6,112 nt of DNA from Gemmatimonadota bacterium. GTDB lineage: Bacteria; GCA-2686955. The stretch lies in the NCBI GenBank assembly GCA_026991065.1, contig JALXCG010000397.1, forward strand, positions 1 through 6,112, given 5' to 3'. The notes under the pieces are model-generated. The model had not been told where the DNA came from. It worked only from the letters and a program-made list of their open reading frames with translations, and did no database searches. Shown here in pieces: positions 1-6,112 of the stretch (position 1 is its first letter; every line of letters starts with the position of its first letter). The position numbers and the translations under genes are program-made.

Positions 1-2
1 AG

Positions 3-2387
3 GGTACCCCGCCCGACTCGGTGTGGGACATGGGACTGTGGGAGTTCGACGAAGGCAGCGGCACAATCGCCCACGACGCCTCGCCGGCCGCGCTCGACGC
101 CACCCTGAGCGGCAGCGCCGGCTGGATCGCGCACGACACCGGCTACGCCCTCGACCTCGATGGTCACGGCTCCGCCGGCACCGAATGGCGCCTGCTTGAT
201 CCCGGCGATTCCCTCACCGTGCGGGTCGCCATCCAGCCCACCCACACAATCGCCGAGACGCTGCCCCGGGTCCTCCTCGACATGGCCGACTATCAGCAGA
301 TCCTGGACGGCGAGATCAGCGCCGACGAATCCCACTGGTTCTGGGTCACCGCCCACGCCGCTGCCACCGCGCCGCCGGACCACTACCACGGTCGCCTGCA
401 CATCTACGCCCGCGGCGACTCCACCGCCTCCCACCTCGCCGCTCCGTCCGGAAACCACATCGCCGCCGCCCCCCACGGCCCCGGCATTCAGCAGCACCCG
501 GTTCACCAGGCGGTGCTGCCGGCCGCCCAACCCCTCGCCACCCTCGACCTGCAACTGGACCTGCGCGATCTCGACCTGATCCAGCCACCGGAACCAACCA
601 ACTCAGTCTTCTTCAGCCGTCCCGACTGCTTCACCGACCCCGACTCCAACGCCTGGCTCTTCGACCTGCAGATGCAGGACCTGCACCGCCACGGCTTCAG
701 TTGTTCCGGGATCACCCCACCCACCTTCTCCTTCGCCGGCGACGACACCATGACGCTGGAGGTCGATTTCACCCCGCTGGATGACTTCATGGAGCATTTC
801 ATGAGCGTGGAACAGGCGGTCCCGCTCACTTACTACGATCTCTTTTCCAACGAAGCACACCGGATCAGATGCCTGATCGAAGACAGCTCGAACTGCTGGG
901 ATGATCCGTATTGGAACTTCACTACACAGTTCGACTCGCTCTTCGTGCAAGCGGTTCGCGCCACCCGCGACCACTGGGCCGAGCACCCGCAGTGGCCGGA
1001 GCTGATCGGCGAAATCTGGGATGAGCCAACCAGCCACAATCACACCGGAGATGCGCTGCATCTGCTGCATCTGCTGCGTCCCGAAGGGGTAGTCGGAATC
1101 ACCCACATCGCCGACAACGACTCCAGCCGCGTTCTCTTCCCACAACTCGATATCGGTCTACTGCTCTGGCACGAGATCGATTCCACCTACCTGGCCGAGA
1201 TCGTGGCCTACCAGGACCCCGAGGATCACCACCGCATCGAGCCCTGGGTCTACAATCTCGGGCGCTTCTGGGACTGCTGGGCGCGCACCGGCCTGGAGCG
1301 CTTCGCCTACGGCTTCTTCTTCGACCGTCTGTGGCGCGACTACGGAGTCGCCGCGAATGTGGAATTCAAATACAACAACCTCGCCCCCAAAAACCGCTGG
1401 GGCGAGTCGGTGGACCCGCTCTCCTACTACCGCTCCTTCGCCGTGCCGCGCTACTGCTCCCCGGCCCTGCCCTCCCCCCACGGCCCGGTGCCGACCGTGC
1501 CCTGGGAGTGGATGCGCGAGGGCAATGACGACCTGCGCTATCTGCGCACCGCCGAAGAGCTGGCCGCTTTCGGCGCCGACAGCGACCAGCCCGACATCAG
1601 CGCCGCGGTGGTCGCCGCCAACCAGGCGATCGACGCGGTGGAAGCGGCGATTCCGGATACCCTGGACTACGCCGCGATCATCGATCCGGACGACCCCCTG
1701 CTCTGGCCCGCCGCCGACTACGACCGGCATCGCCAACAACTGGCAACCGCCGCGGAAAAACTCAGCACCTGGCTGCGACTCGGCATCTGGGATCTCGACG
1801 AGGGCGCCGGAACGATCGCCCACGACGCCTCACCCTACAGCCACGACGGCACACTCGACGCCTGCACCTGGGTTCCCGGCGTGCGCGGAGAAGCACTCCG
1901 CTTCATCCAGAACTCCGGCGGCGTAACCGTAACCGCCGCGCCGCCCCTGCAAACCGGCCGGGGCCTGACCCTGGCGGCGTGGGTTCTGGCCGAACCGCTG
2001 GGCCCGCAGCAGATGCGCGGCCGCGTCATCGAAAAACCGTCCGCCTATGGCCTCTACCGCGAGCAGAACGAGGTGGTCTTCTATGTCGACACCAGCGCCG
2101 GCGGCGGCGCCCGCCGCGAGTTGCACTGGCCGCTCAACGAGGGCAAGTGGGTGCACCTGGCCGGCTGCTACGACGGCCACGAAATGACCCTCTATGTCGA
2201 CGCCAAATGGTGCACCGCCACGCCCCAAAACGGCGCGATCCGGCACCTCGCCGATCCCCTCTTCCTCGGTTACGGCGGTCCCGACCAACCGCGCGAAGAG
2301 TTCGCCGGAGTCATCGACGAAGTGCGCATCCGCGCCTATCCCACCAGCACCTCCGCCGTGGCCGCCCTGCGCGCCGGAATCCACTGA
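3..2387 (+). CDS. Glycoside-hydrolase-like protein with DUF4091 (GH123-related) core and LamG-like domains, 5' partial
   Basis: The frame is open to the window edge. The GTG at nt 21 has no Shine-Dalgarno sequence and no signal peptide after it, so the true start lies upstream. Residues are counted from nt 21. Residues about 5-130 look like a LamG/concanavalin-like segment opening GLWEFDEGSGTIAHDASP. From about 200 to 520 the chain resembles the barrel of DUF4091 proteins: LQMQDLHRHGF near 217, WDEP at 333-336, WVYNLGRFW near 409, and WEWMREGNDDLRYL at 495-508, the family's typical C-terminal signature. A helical stretch (about 520-587) leads to a second LamG-like domain (588 to about 785) opening GIWDLDEGAGTIAHDASP and closing FAGVIDEVRIRAY. 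In GH123, which is related to DUF4091, an adjacent Asp-Glu pair is catalytic; D334-E335 could match it, but this is inference. The likely role is glycan hydrolysis or binding outside the cytoplasm. The substrate is unknown. Confidence 0.8.
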   Translation, partial: GTPPDSVWDMGLWEFDEGSGTIAHDASPAALDATLSGSAGWIAHDTGYALDLDGHGSAGTEWRLLDPGDSLTVRVAIQPTHTIAETLPRVLLDMADYQQILDGEISADESHWFWVTAHAAATAPPDHYHGRLHIYARGDSTASHLAAPSGNHIAAAPHGPGIQQHPVHQAVLPAAQPLATLDLQLDLRDLDLIQPPEPTNSVFFSRPDCFTDPDSNAWLFDLQMQDLHRHGFSCSGITPPTFSFAGDDTMTLEVDFTPLDDFMEHFMSVEQAVPLTYYDLFSNEAHRIRCLIEDSSNCWDDPYWNFTTQFDSLFVQAVRATRDHWAEHPQWPELIGEIWDEPTSHNHTGDALHLLHLLRPEGVVGITHIADNDSSRVLFPQLDIGLLLWHEIDSTYLAEIVAYQDPEDHHRIEPWVYNLGRFWDCWARTGLERFAYGFFFDRLWRDYGVAANVEFKYNNLAPKNRWGESVDPLSYYRSFAVPRYCSPALPSPHGPVPTVPWEWMREGNDDLRYLRTAEELAAFGADSDQPDISAAVVAANQAIDAVEAAIPDTLDYAAIIDPDDPLLWPAADYDRHRQQLATAAEKLSTWLRLGIWDLDEGAGTIAHDASPYSHDGTLDACTWVPGVRGEALRFIQNSGGVTVTAAPPLQTGRGLTLAAWVLAEPLGPQQMRGRVIEKPSAYGLYREQNEVVFYVDTSAGGGARRELHWPLNEGKWVHLAGCYDGHEMTLYVDAKWCTATPQNGAIRHLADPLFLGYGGPDQPREEFAGVIDEVRIRAYPTSTSAVAALRAGIH
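66..82 (+). repeat. Direct repeat copy 1 (start of N-terminal LamG-like segment)
   Basis: The 17-base string ATCGCCCACGACGCCTC occurs here and again exactly at 1815-1831, in the same reading frame. Both copies encode IAHDAS within a longer shared protein block, GLWEFDEGSGTIAHDASP here against GIWDLDEGAGTIAHDASP there. After about 25 residues the two segments no longer align by eye. It looks like a duplicated domain start within one gene, not a mobile element. Confidence 0.75.
1782..2375 (+). other. C-terminal LamG-like (concanavalin-type) domain of the glycoside-hydrolase-like protein
   Basis: This segment encodes residues 588 to about 785 of the first gene. It shows the usual order of a LamG-like jelly roll found in bacterial extracellular proteins: an opening WDLDEGAGTIAHDASP, then DGTLDACTWVPGVRGEALRF, then LTLAAWVLAEPL, then a conserved WVHLAGCYDGHEMTLYVD block, and a closing GVIDEVRIRAY followed by a short helix with AALRAG. 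Such domains usually bind carbohydrate or mediate adhesion. Here it probably targets the enzyme to its polymer, which is inferred from family knowledge. Confidence 0.8.
1815..1831 (+). repeat. Direct repeat copy 2 (start of C-terminal LamG-like domain)
   Basis: This is an exact 17-base match to 66-82, in the same frame of the same gene. It marks the opening strand of the C-terminal LamG-like domain. The flanking codons also match at protein level (GTIAHDASP in both) but differ at synonymous positions, as expected for an old duplication kept by selection. Confidence 0.75.
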
Positions 2388-2452
2388 CGGCAACGGGTCG
2401 CGGCACACCCCGAGCCTCCTCCCCACTGCCTTTCTTTCTTCTTGTGTGCACC

Positions 2453-2493
2453 GCCGCCGGCGACTCCCCCCGCAACGCGGCTGCGCCGGCGGC
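2453..2493 (+). terminator. GC-rich hairpin downstream of the first gene, possible terminator without U-tract
   Basis: A perfect 10-base inverted repeat, GCCGCCGGCG at 2453-2462 and CGCCGGCGGC at 2484-2493, encloses a 21-base loop. Inside the loop CCGC (2470-2473) can also pair with GCGG (2477-2480) around AAC. It begins 66 bases after the stop codon of the first gene. No run of T follows, so it is not a classical intrinsic terminator. It could act as an RNA stabilising structure or a GC-rich terminator, or be chance pairing in GC-rich DNA. Confidence 0.3.
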
Positions 2494-2503
2494 ACCCAGC
2501 CCC

Positions 2504-2521
2504 CCGGACCGCCGCGTCCGG
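2504..2521 (+). repeat. Short inverted repeat in the first intergenic gap
   Basis: CCGGAC (2504-2509) and GTCCGG (2516-2521) form a perfect six-base stem around a six-base loop, CGCCGC. It lies ten bases downstream of the larger hairpin, so the two could form a double stem-loop between the first and second genes. The rest of the gap from 2388 to 2640 holds no gene I can support. Confidence 0.35.
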
Positions 2522-2628
2522 CCACTGTCGCAGCCTTGGCGCGGCGGCGCGGTGCCGCAGAAAGCACGCTCCGCGACAAGACCACCTGCACGCGCATGAA
2601 AAACGCGTTCTGTGCTAAGGTATTCTGG

Positions 2629-2635
2629 AAGGGAG
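2629..2635 (+). promoter_or_regulatory. Ribosome binding site of the 884-residue beta-helix gene
   Basis: AAGGGAG lies five bases upstream of the ATG at 2641. It decides the start: another in-frame ATG at 2596 (MKNAFCAKVFWKGEI before the chosen Met) has no such sequence upstream. The 2641 start also places a compact signal peptide directly at the N-terminus, which the longer reading would bury behind 15 more residues. Confidence 0.7.
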
Positions 2636-2640
2636 AGATC

Positions 2641-5295
2641 ATGCTTGCCCGAGTGAACTTGCTAGTTGTCCTTTCCGTTGCCGCGCAGGCGGCGACTCTC
2701 AACGTGCCGCGGGACTACGCCAGAATCCAGGACGCGATCGAAGCAGCGGAGCCGGGCGATCTGGTCCTGGTGATGCCGGGAACCTACCTTGAGTCCCTGG
2801 ATTTCCTGGGCAAAGCGATCACAGTCAGCGGCAAATCGCCCGAGGACTCCATGATCGTGGCGGCGACAGTCGTGGACGCGAGCCAGTTGGGCAGCGCAGT
2901 GCAGTTTGTTTCCGGGGAGGATCGGAACAGCCTATTGTCCGGTTTGACCTTAACCGGAGGCAGCGGAGCGCCTTGCGGAGAGCCGGGGAGCACTTGTGGC
3001 GGTGGTGTTTATTGTGAGGGTTCCTCGCCTACTCTTCACGGTTGCCGGATCGTTGGCAACGCCGCTCTCAATCCCAGAGGAAAAGGTGGCGGGGTCTACT
3101 GCGCCCAGTGCAGCCCCTTGCTGGAGCACTGCCAACTCCTCAACAACCGCAGCAGCTATCAGGGGGGGGCGATCTATGTTAAGGATTGCCCGCTGCTGGA
3201 GCTGGTCGACTGCACCATTTCCGGCAACAGCGCTGGCCAGGATGGAGGCGGTATCAGAGCCCACGGGAGCAGCCTGCGACTGACCCGCTGCAGCATCACC
3301 CAGAACACAAGCCAGAACCGGGGCGCCGGGATCAACTGCGTGCGCTGCCCCTCGGTCCACCTGTCCTACTCGAATATCTTGTCCAACGAAAGCGATCGGA
3401 GCGGTTCGGCGGGTGGACTCTATTGCTCGGAGCTGGATCAGCTGACCCTGGAACACTGTCGCATCAGCGACAATGCGGCGGGCTATGTTGGCGGCCTGTT
3501 GCTAAAGGAGAGCGTGGTCGATCTGAACGACTGCCGGATCTCCGGCAATCGCGCCACCAACGGACCGCTTCCCAACGAGGGAGGGGGAATCTGCAGCGTC
3601 AACTGTGAACTGACGGTGACGCACAGCGCCATCACCGACAACTACTGTGAGACCGGGGCGGGGGCCTATTGCTGGGGGAGTGCAGCCACATTTGTTCGCT
3701 GCACCATCGCCAACAATGTGGCGGAGCGCTGCGGCGGCGGTCTCTACCTGACCTACAGTGAGTTCAGCCGGCTGGAGCACTGTGTGATTCAGGGCAACTT
3801 CGCCGTCGGTGGAGCAGCAATCTACTGCTACGAGGAATCCGCGCTGAGCCTGGAGGCTTGCACTGTCGCCGGCAACAATAGTTCTGGACGCGAGGCTGGC
3901 TCGGTCTCCGTGACCCTATCAGAAGCCTCGTTGAAAGACTGCATCTTGTGGGGAAATCGGCCGCACGAGTTGATGGTCGGGTACCAGGGGGCGGAGCCGC
4001 TGGTCAGCTACTGTGATGTGGCCGGGGGTTACGAGGGAGAGGGCAATATCGACGTTGATCCTGAATTCTGCAACGCTCATTGTGAACCGCTTGATTTTGG
4101 CCTGGCGGCGGACTCACCCTGCCGCTCGGCGGGATCAGACGGCGGGGTGATCGGCGCTCTGCCGGTGCTCTGCGAGGATCCGCTCTCGTTCTACCCGGCG
4201 ACACATCGCGTACCGGAAGAGTATGAGAGCATCGCCTCGGCAGTGGCTGCGAGCTGCCCCGGCGACACGGTGCGGATCGCCCCCGGCACCTACTCCGAGC
4301 ACCATCTGCAACTGCCCTCCAGCGGCATTGTGGTCACCGGCTGGGACCCACTGGATGATGCGGTCGTTGCTTCAACGGTAATCGACGGTGGTGGCATGGA
4401 CGTGATCCAGTTCCTCCGCGCCGCACCCTATCTGACCACTCAGCTCTCCGGGGTTACGGTCCGCGGCGGCGGGGTTGGCATAGGCTGTCGATCAACTTCA
4501 CCAAGCATTGATCACTGCGTTGTGGAAGGCAATGCTGGCGAGTGGGGGGGAGGATTGTTGTGCCATGAAGCGCGGCCCATCATCTCTCACACGACAATTG
4601 CGAACAACTCCGCCAGCCTCGACGGTGGAGGTCTGCGGGTAGATAGCTCTTCTCCGCAACTCATCGACTGCGTCATCGCCAACAACACCGCGCAGGGCAG
4701 TGGCGGCGGCATCTCCTGTTACGACTTGAGCTACCCCGCTTTAGAACGGTGTGTGCTGGTCGACAATCACGCCGCTGGCGACGGCGGTGCATGCGCCATC
4801 GTCCACTCCTCTCCCTCGCTCACCAACTGCGTGATCGCCCGCAACCATGCCGGGCTGTGCGGCGCTGGGCTCTCTTGCGAAGACGCTTCACCCAAGCTCA
4901 CCAACTGTACACTGGTCGAGAATAGCGCGACCAGCGGCGGCGGGCTCTGCTGCCAGACGTGGGACGACAGCCCCAGGCTGCGCAACTGCATTGTTTGGGG
5001 CAACCTGCCGGAGCAGATTCTTGAGCAGAACGGGGCATGGCCCCACGTTGTGTTCTCCGATATCCAGGGAGGTTGGAGGGGAGAGGGCAATCTGGACCTG
5101 AATCCGCTGCTTTTTTCCGCCCGCGGCTTCGAATACCTGCTCTCGCCCCGGTCTCCCTGCGTGGACGCCGGCGATCCCGAGATTGAAGATGGACTATCCG
5201 ACAGCGACCCCCGCTGGCCAGACAGATTCCCGAATCTCCCGCGCTCCGACATGGGCGCCTATGGTGGCGAGGCCAACGCCGGGTGGTTGCCGTAG
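2641..5295 (+). CDS. Secreted two-unit right-handed parallel beta-helix protein, Cys-rich
   Basis: The 884-residue product starts with a signal peptide, MLARVNLLVVLSVAAQA, with likely cleavage after A17. Two units follow. Unit A (about 20-511) opens LNVPRDYARIQDAIEAAEPG and MPGTYLE; unit B (521-884) opens HRVPEEYESI and APGTYSE. Residues 21-51 align without gaps to 523-553, with 15 identities. Each unit then has coils of about 24-29 residues marked by C-x-[ILV]-x-x-N (CRIVGN, CTISGN, CVIANN); I count 19 such positions, 16 with Cys. Each unit closes with C-I-[LV]-W-G-N, a GEGN block and SPC..AG; unit B ends with DMGAYGG, as in 'choice-of-anchor Q' beta-helix proteins. I count 46 cysteines. The fold is clear, but binding, adhesion or polysaccharide-lyase function is not. 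I see no transmembrane anchor, sortase motif or type IX sorting domain. A G8 run (3162-3169) lies in frame. Confidence 0.92.
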   Translation: MLARVNLLVVLSVAAQAATLNVPRDYARIQDAIEAAEPGDLVLVMPGTYLESLDFLGKAITVSGKSPEDSMIVAATVVDASQLGSAVQFVSGEDRNSLLSGLTLTGGSGAPCGEPGSTCGGGVYCEGSSPTLHGCRIVGNAALNPRGKGGGVYCAQCSPLLEHCQLLNNRSSYQGGAIYVKDCPLLELVDCTISGNSAGQDGGGIRAHGSSLRLTRCSITQNTSQNRGAGINCVRCPSVHLSYSNILSNESDRSGSAGGLYCSELDQLTLEHCRISDNAAGYVGGLLLKESVVDLNDCRISGNRATNGPLPNEGGGICSVNCELTVTHSAITDNYCETGAGAYCWGSAATFVRCTIANNVAERCGGGLYLTYSEFSRLEHCVIQGNFAVGGAAIYCYEESALSLEACTVAGNNSSGREAGSVSVTLSEASLKDCILWGNRPHELMVGYQGAEPLVSYCDVAGGYEGEGNIDVDPEFCNAHCEPLDFGLAADSPCRSAGSDGGVIGALPVLCEDPLSFYPATHRVPEEYESIASAVAASCPGDTVRIAPGTYSEHHLQLPSSGIVVTGWDPLDDAVVASTVIDGGGMDVIQFLRAAPYLTTQLSGVTVRGGGVGIGCRSTSPSIDHCVVEGNAGEWGGGLLCHEARPIISHTTIANNSASLDGGGLRVDSSSPQLIDCVIANNTAQGSGGGISCYDLSYPALERCVLVDNHAAGDGGACAIVHSSPSLTNCVIARNHAGLCGAGLSCEDASPKLTNCTLVENSATSGGGLCCQTWDDSPRLRNCIVWGNLPEQILEQNGAWPHVVFSDIQGGWRGEGNLDLNPLLFSARGFEYLLSPRSPCVDAGDPEIEDGLSDSDPRWPDRFPNLPRSDMGAYGGEANAGWLP
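2698..4173 (+). repeat. Unit A of the internal duplication (residues 20-511)
   Basis: This is the first beta-helix unit. It contains the N-terminal cap (NVPRDY, PGTYLE, SPEDSMIVAATVVDA), about twelve coils with the C-x-[ILV]-x-x-N mark, then CILWGN (434-439), the YEGEGNIDVDPEF block near 465, and SPCRSAGSDGGVIGALP. The tail is a shortened version of the unit B tail. It has about five more coils than unit B, so coil number has changed since the duplication. Confidence 0.8.
4201..5292 (+). repeat. Unit B of the internal duplication (residues 521-884)
   Basis: This is the second beta-helix unit in the same chain. It repeats the whole plan of unit A: cap (RVPEEY, PGTYSE, DPLDDAVVASTVIDG), about seven coils, CIVWGN (783-788), the WRGEGNLDLNPLL block and SPCVDAGDP, ending SDMGAYGG. 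Its cap motif DPLDDAVV is closer to DPLDDAIV of the downstream gene than to PEDSMIV of unit A. That hints at exchange or separate ancestry among the units. Confidence 0.8.
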
Positions 5296-5453
5296 GGTTT
5301 CGCCAAAGCCGCAGCGCCGGTGCGCCCAAGTCCATGCTGCGGGGAGCAGTTCGGCTCGCCCGCGGCGGGTCCGCGACGATCTGTAGGCCCCAGCGTGTCG
5401 CGGCGGATGCCCCGAGAGTGCCGTTCCCCCCCCATCCCCCTACTCCGAATCCG

Positions 5454-5462
5454 TGGTATACT
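5454..5462 (+). promoter_or_regulatory. Candidate extended -10 promoter of the downstream beta-helix gene
   Basis: TGGTATACT fits a bacterial extended -10 element (TGn followed by TATACT). No good -35 hexamer lies 16-18 bases upstream, where the DNA is a C-rich run. Transcription would start near 5469 and leave a leader of about 50 bases before the ATG at 5521. The promoter consensus of this organism is unknown, so this is a suggestion only. Confidence 0.35.
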
Positions 5463-5501
5463 GAGTTGTCTTCCAACAACAACAATGGCCCAACTGGTAA
5501 C

Positions 5502-5510
5502 AAAGGAGGA
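5502..5510 (+). promoter_or_regulatory. Strong ribosome binding site of the downstream beta-helix gene
   Basis: AAAGGAGGA is a near-perfect Shine-Dalgarno sequence ten bases upstream of the ATG at 5521, a slightly long spacing. It decides the start. The in-frame ATG at 5485 would add MAQLVTKEDLRA, lies upstream of this site, has no ribosome binding site of its own, and would put charged residues ahead of the signal peptide. Confidence 0.7.
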
Positions 5511-5520
5511 TCTGCGAGCC

Positions 5521-6112
5521 ATGACCAACCGAACCGCACTTTGTCTCCTGTCCAGCGTGGTAGCTGGCGGCAGTTTTTTTGGAGCCACGGCCGACACCCT
5601 CAACGTACCGGCAGACTACCCCACCATCCAGGATGCGTTGGACGCCGCCGCCACCGGCGACGAAGTACTGGTCCAGCCGGGCACCTATGTGGAATACGGA
5701 ATCAGCTTCCATGGGCGGGAGGTGACCCTTACCTCCATCGATCCCCTGGATGACGCGATCGTGTCCGGCACCGTGATCGACGCGCAGCGCCAGGGCACAG
5801 TCATCGACATGCACGAAGCGCTGGGGCCGGATGCCCGAATCGAAGGCTTCACCATCACCGGTGGTCAGGGGCACTTTGAGGCCGGTGGCGGCTTCACCAT
5901 GAGCAACGGGACCAGCCCCACCATCTCCCACTGCGTCATTCGAGACAATGATAACAACTCGCAGGGCGCGGCCATCTATATGAATTGGGGCGCGCACCCC
6001 ACCTTCAACTTCTGCCGCATCGAGCAAAACCACGCCCGCACCGTTTACGGAGACGGAGCCGCCGCCAAGTGCGAGGGCTCAGATCCCACCTTCAATAACT
6101 GCGTCATTGTGG
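5521..6112 (+). CDS. Secreted parallel beta-helix protein, paralogue of the upstream gene, 3' partial
   Basis: The frame is open to the window end, giving 197 residues. A signal peptide (MTNRTALCLLSSVVAGGSFFGATA, likely cleaved after A24) is followed by DTLNVPADYPTIQDALDAA, VLVQPGTYVE and SIDPLDDAIVSGTVIDA, the same cap as in the upstream protein. Residues 28-58 align without gaps to residues 21-51 there, with 21 identities. Then come GFTITGG and the first coils, with CVIRDN, CRIEQN and CVIV at the edge, each ahead of a Gly-rich turn. The visible part has four cysteines after the signal peptide, fewer than the neighbour in the same stretch. It is probably exported and surface-linked or released, with ligand or substrate unknown. 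Seven T in a row (5574-5580) lie in the signal-peptide codons. The C-terminus, which might show an anchor, is outside the window. Confidence 0.88.
   Translation, partial: MTNRTALCLLSSVVAGGSFFGATADTLNVPADYPTIQDALDAAATGDEVLVQPGTYVEYGISFHGREVTLTSIDPLDDAIVSGTVIDAQRQGTVIDMHEALGPDARIEGFTITGGQGHFEAGGGFTMSNGTSPTISHCVIRDNDNNSQGAAIYMNWGAHPTFNFCRIEQNHARTVYGDGAAAKCEGSDPTFNNCVIV

Noticed and set aside
603-1145. Long open frames on the minus strand across the first gene, also 1158-1823 and 1830-2702
   Set aside because: They lie opposite a frame with clear domain matches, have low-complexity Gly/Arg/Ala/Val-rich translations and show no recognisable family. Such frames are common opposite high-GC genes.
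2596-2640. Earlier in-frame ATG at 2596 as start of the 884-residue gene
   Set aside because: It has no ribosome binding site, while AAGGGAG stands five bases before the ATG at 2641, which also gives a compact signal peptide.
3000-4950. Regularly spaced similar short DNA words (for example ATCGCCAACAA at 3706 and 4675), possible CRISPR or satellite array
   Set aside because: They are codons of the repeated coil motif in a beta-helix gene; spacing and sequence vary and the frame is coding throughout.
5296-5330. Short GC-rich pairings just after the stop codon at 5295 (for example GCGC-CGGT-GCGC at 5314-5325)
   Set aside because: The stems are only four bases with no T-run, no better than chance in DNA of this composition.
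5485-5520. Earlier in-frame ATG at 5485 for the downstream beta-helix gene
   Set aside because: It has no Shine-Dalgarno sequence; AAAGGAGGA lies between it and the ATG at 5521, and the extra residues are charged and unlike a signal peptide.

Overview
The window reads as a piece of a high-GC bacterial genome that encodes large exported or surface proteins. All three genes lie on the + strand and two of them run off the window edges. I see no rRNA, tRNA, CRISPR array, transposase, integrase or phage gene. The mix of a DUF4091/GH123-like enzyme with LamG-type lectin domains and Cys/Asn-rich right-handed beta-helix proteins opening with 'LNVP..Y..IQ.A' and '.PGTY.E' recalls genomes of uncultivated or polymer-degrading phyla such as Planctomycetota, Hydrogenedentes, Latescibacterota and Eisenbacteria. 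That is an inference from family distribution; the sequence does not fix the phylum.

Layout: (1) nt 3-2387 is the 3' part of a glycoside-hydrolase-like gene with a DUF4091 core, a C-terminal LamG-like domain and what looks like a second, divergent LamG-like segment at the visible N-terminus. (2) nt 2388-2640 is a 253-base gap with two GC-rich inverted repeats and, at its end, a clear ribosome binding site. (3) nt 2641-5295 is a complete gene for an 884-residue secreted parallel beta-helix protein built from two tandem units in one chain; it is unusually rich in cysteine. (4) nt 5296-5520 is a 225-base gap with a candidate extended -10 promoter and a strong Shine-Dalgarno sequence. (5) From nt 5521 to the window end runs the 5' part of a second secreted beta-helix protein, a paralogue of the previous one.

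How they may fit together: all three products are expected outside the cytoplasm. The first could act on glycans, while the beta-helix proteins could be surface binding proteins, adhesins or polysaccharide-modifying proteins. The gaps of 225-253 bases suggest separate transcription rather than a tight operon, so a joint pathway is not shown. I found no sign of a defence system or other wholly new machinery. The most unusual points are the two-unit architecture and stacked cysteine ladder of the 884-residue protein.
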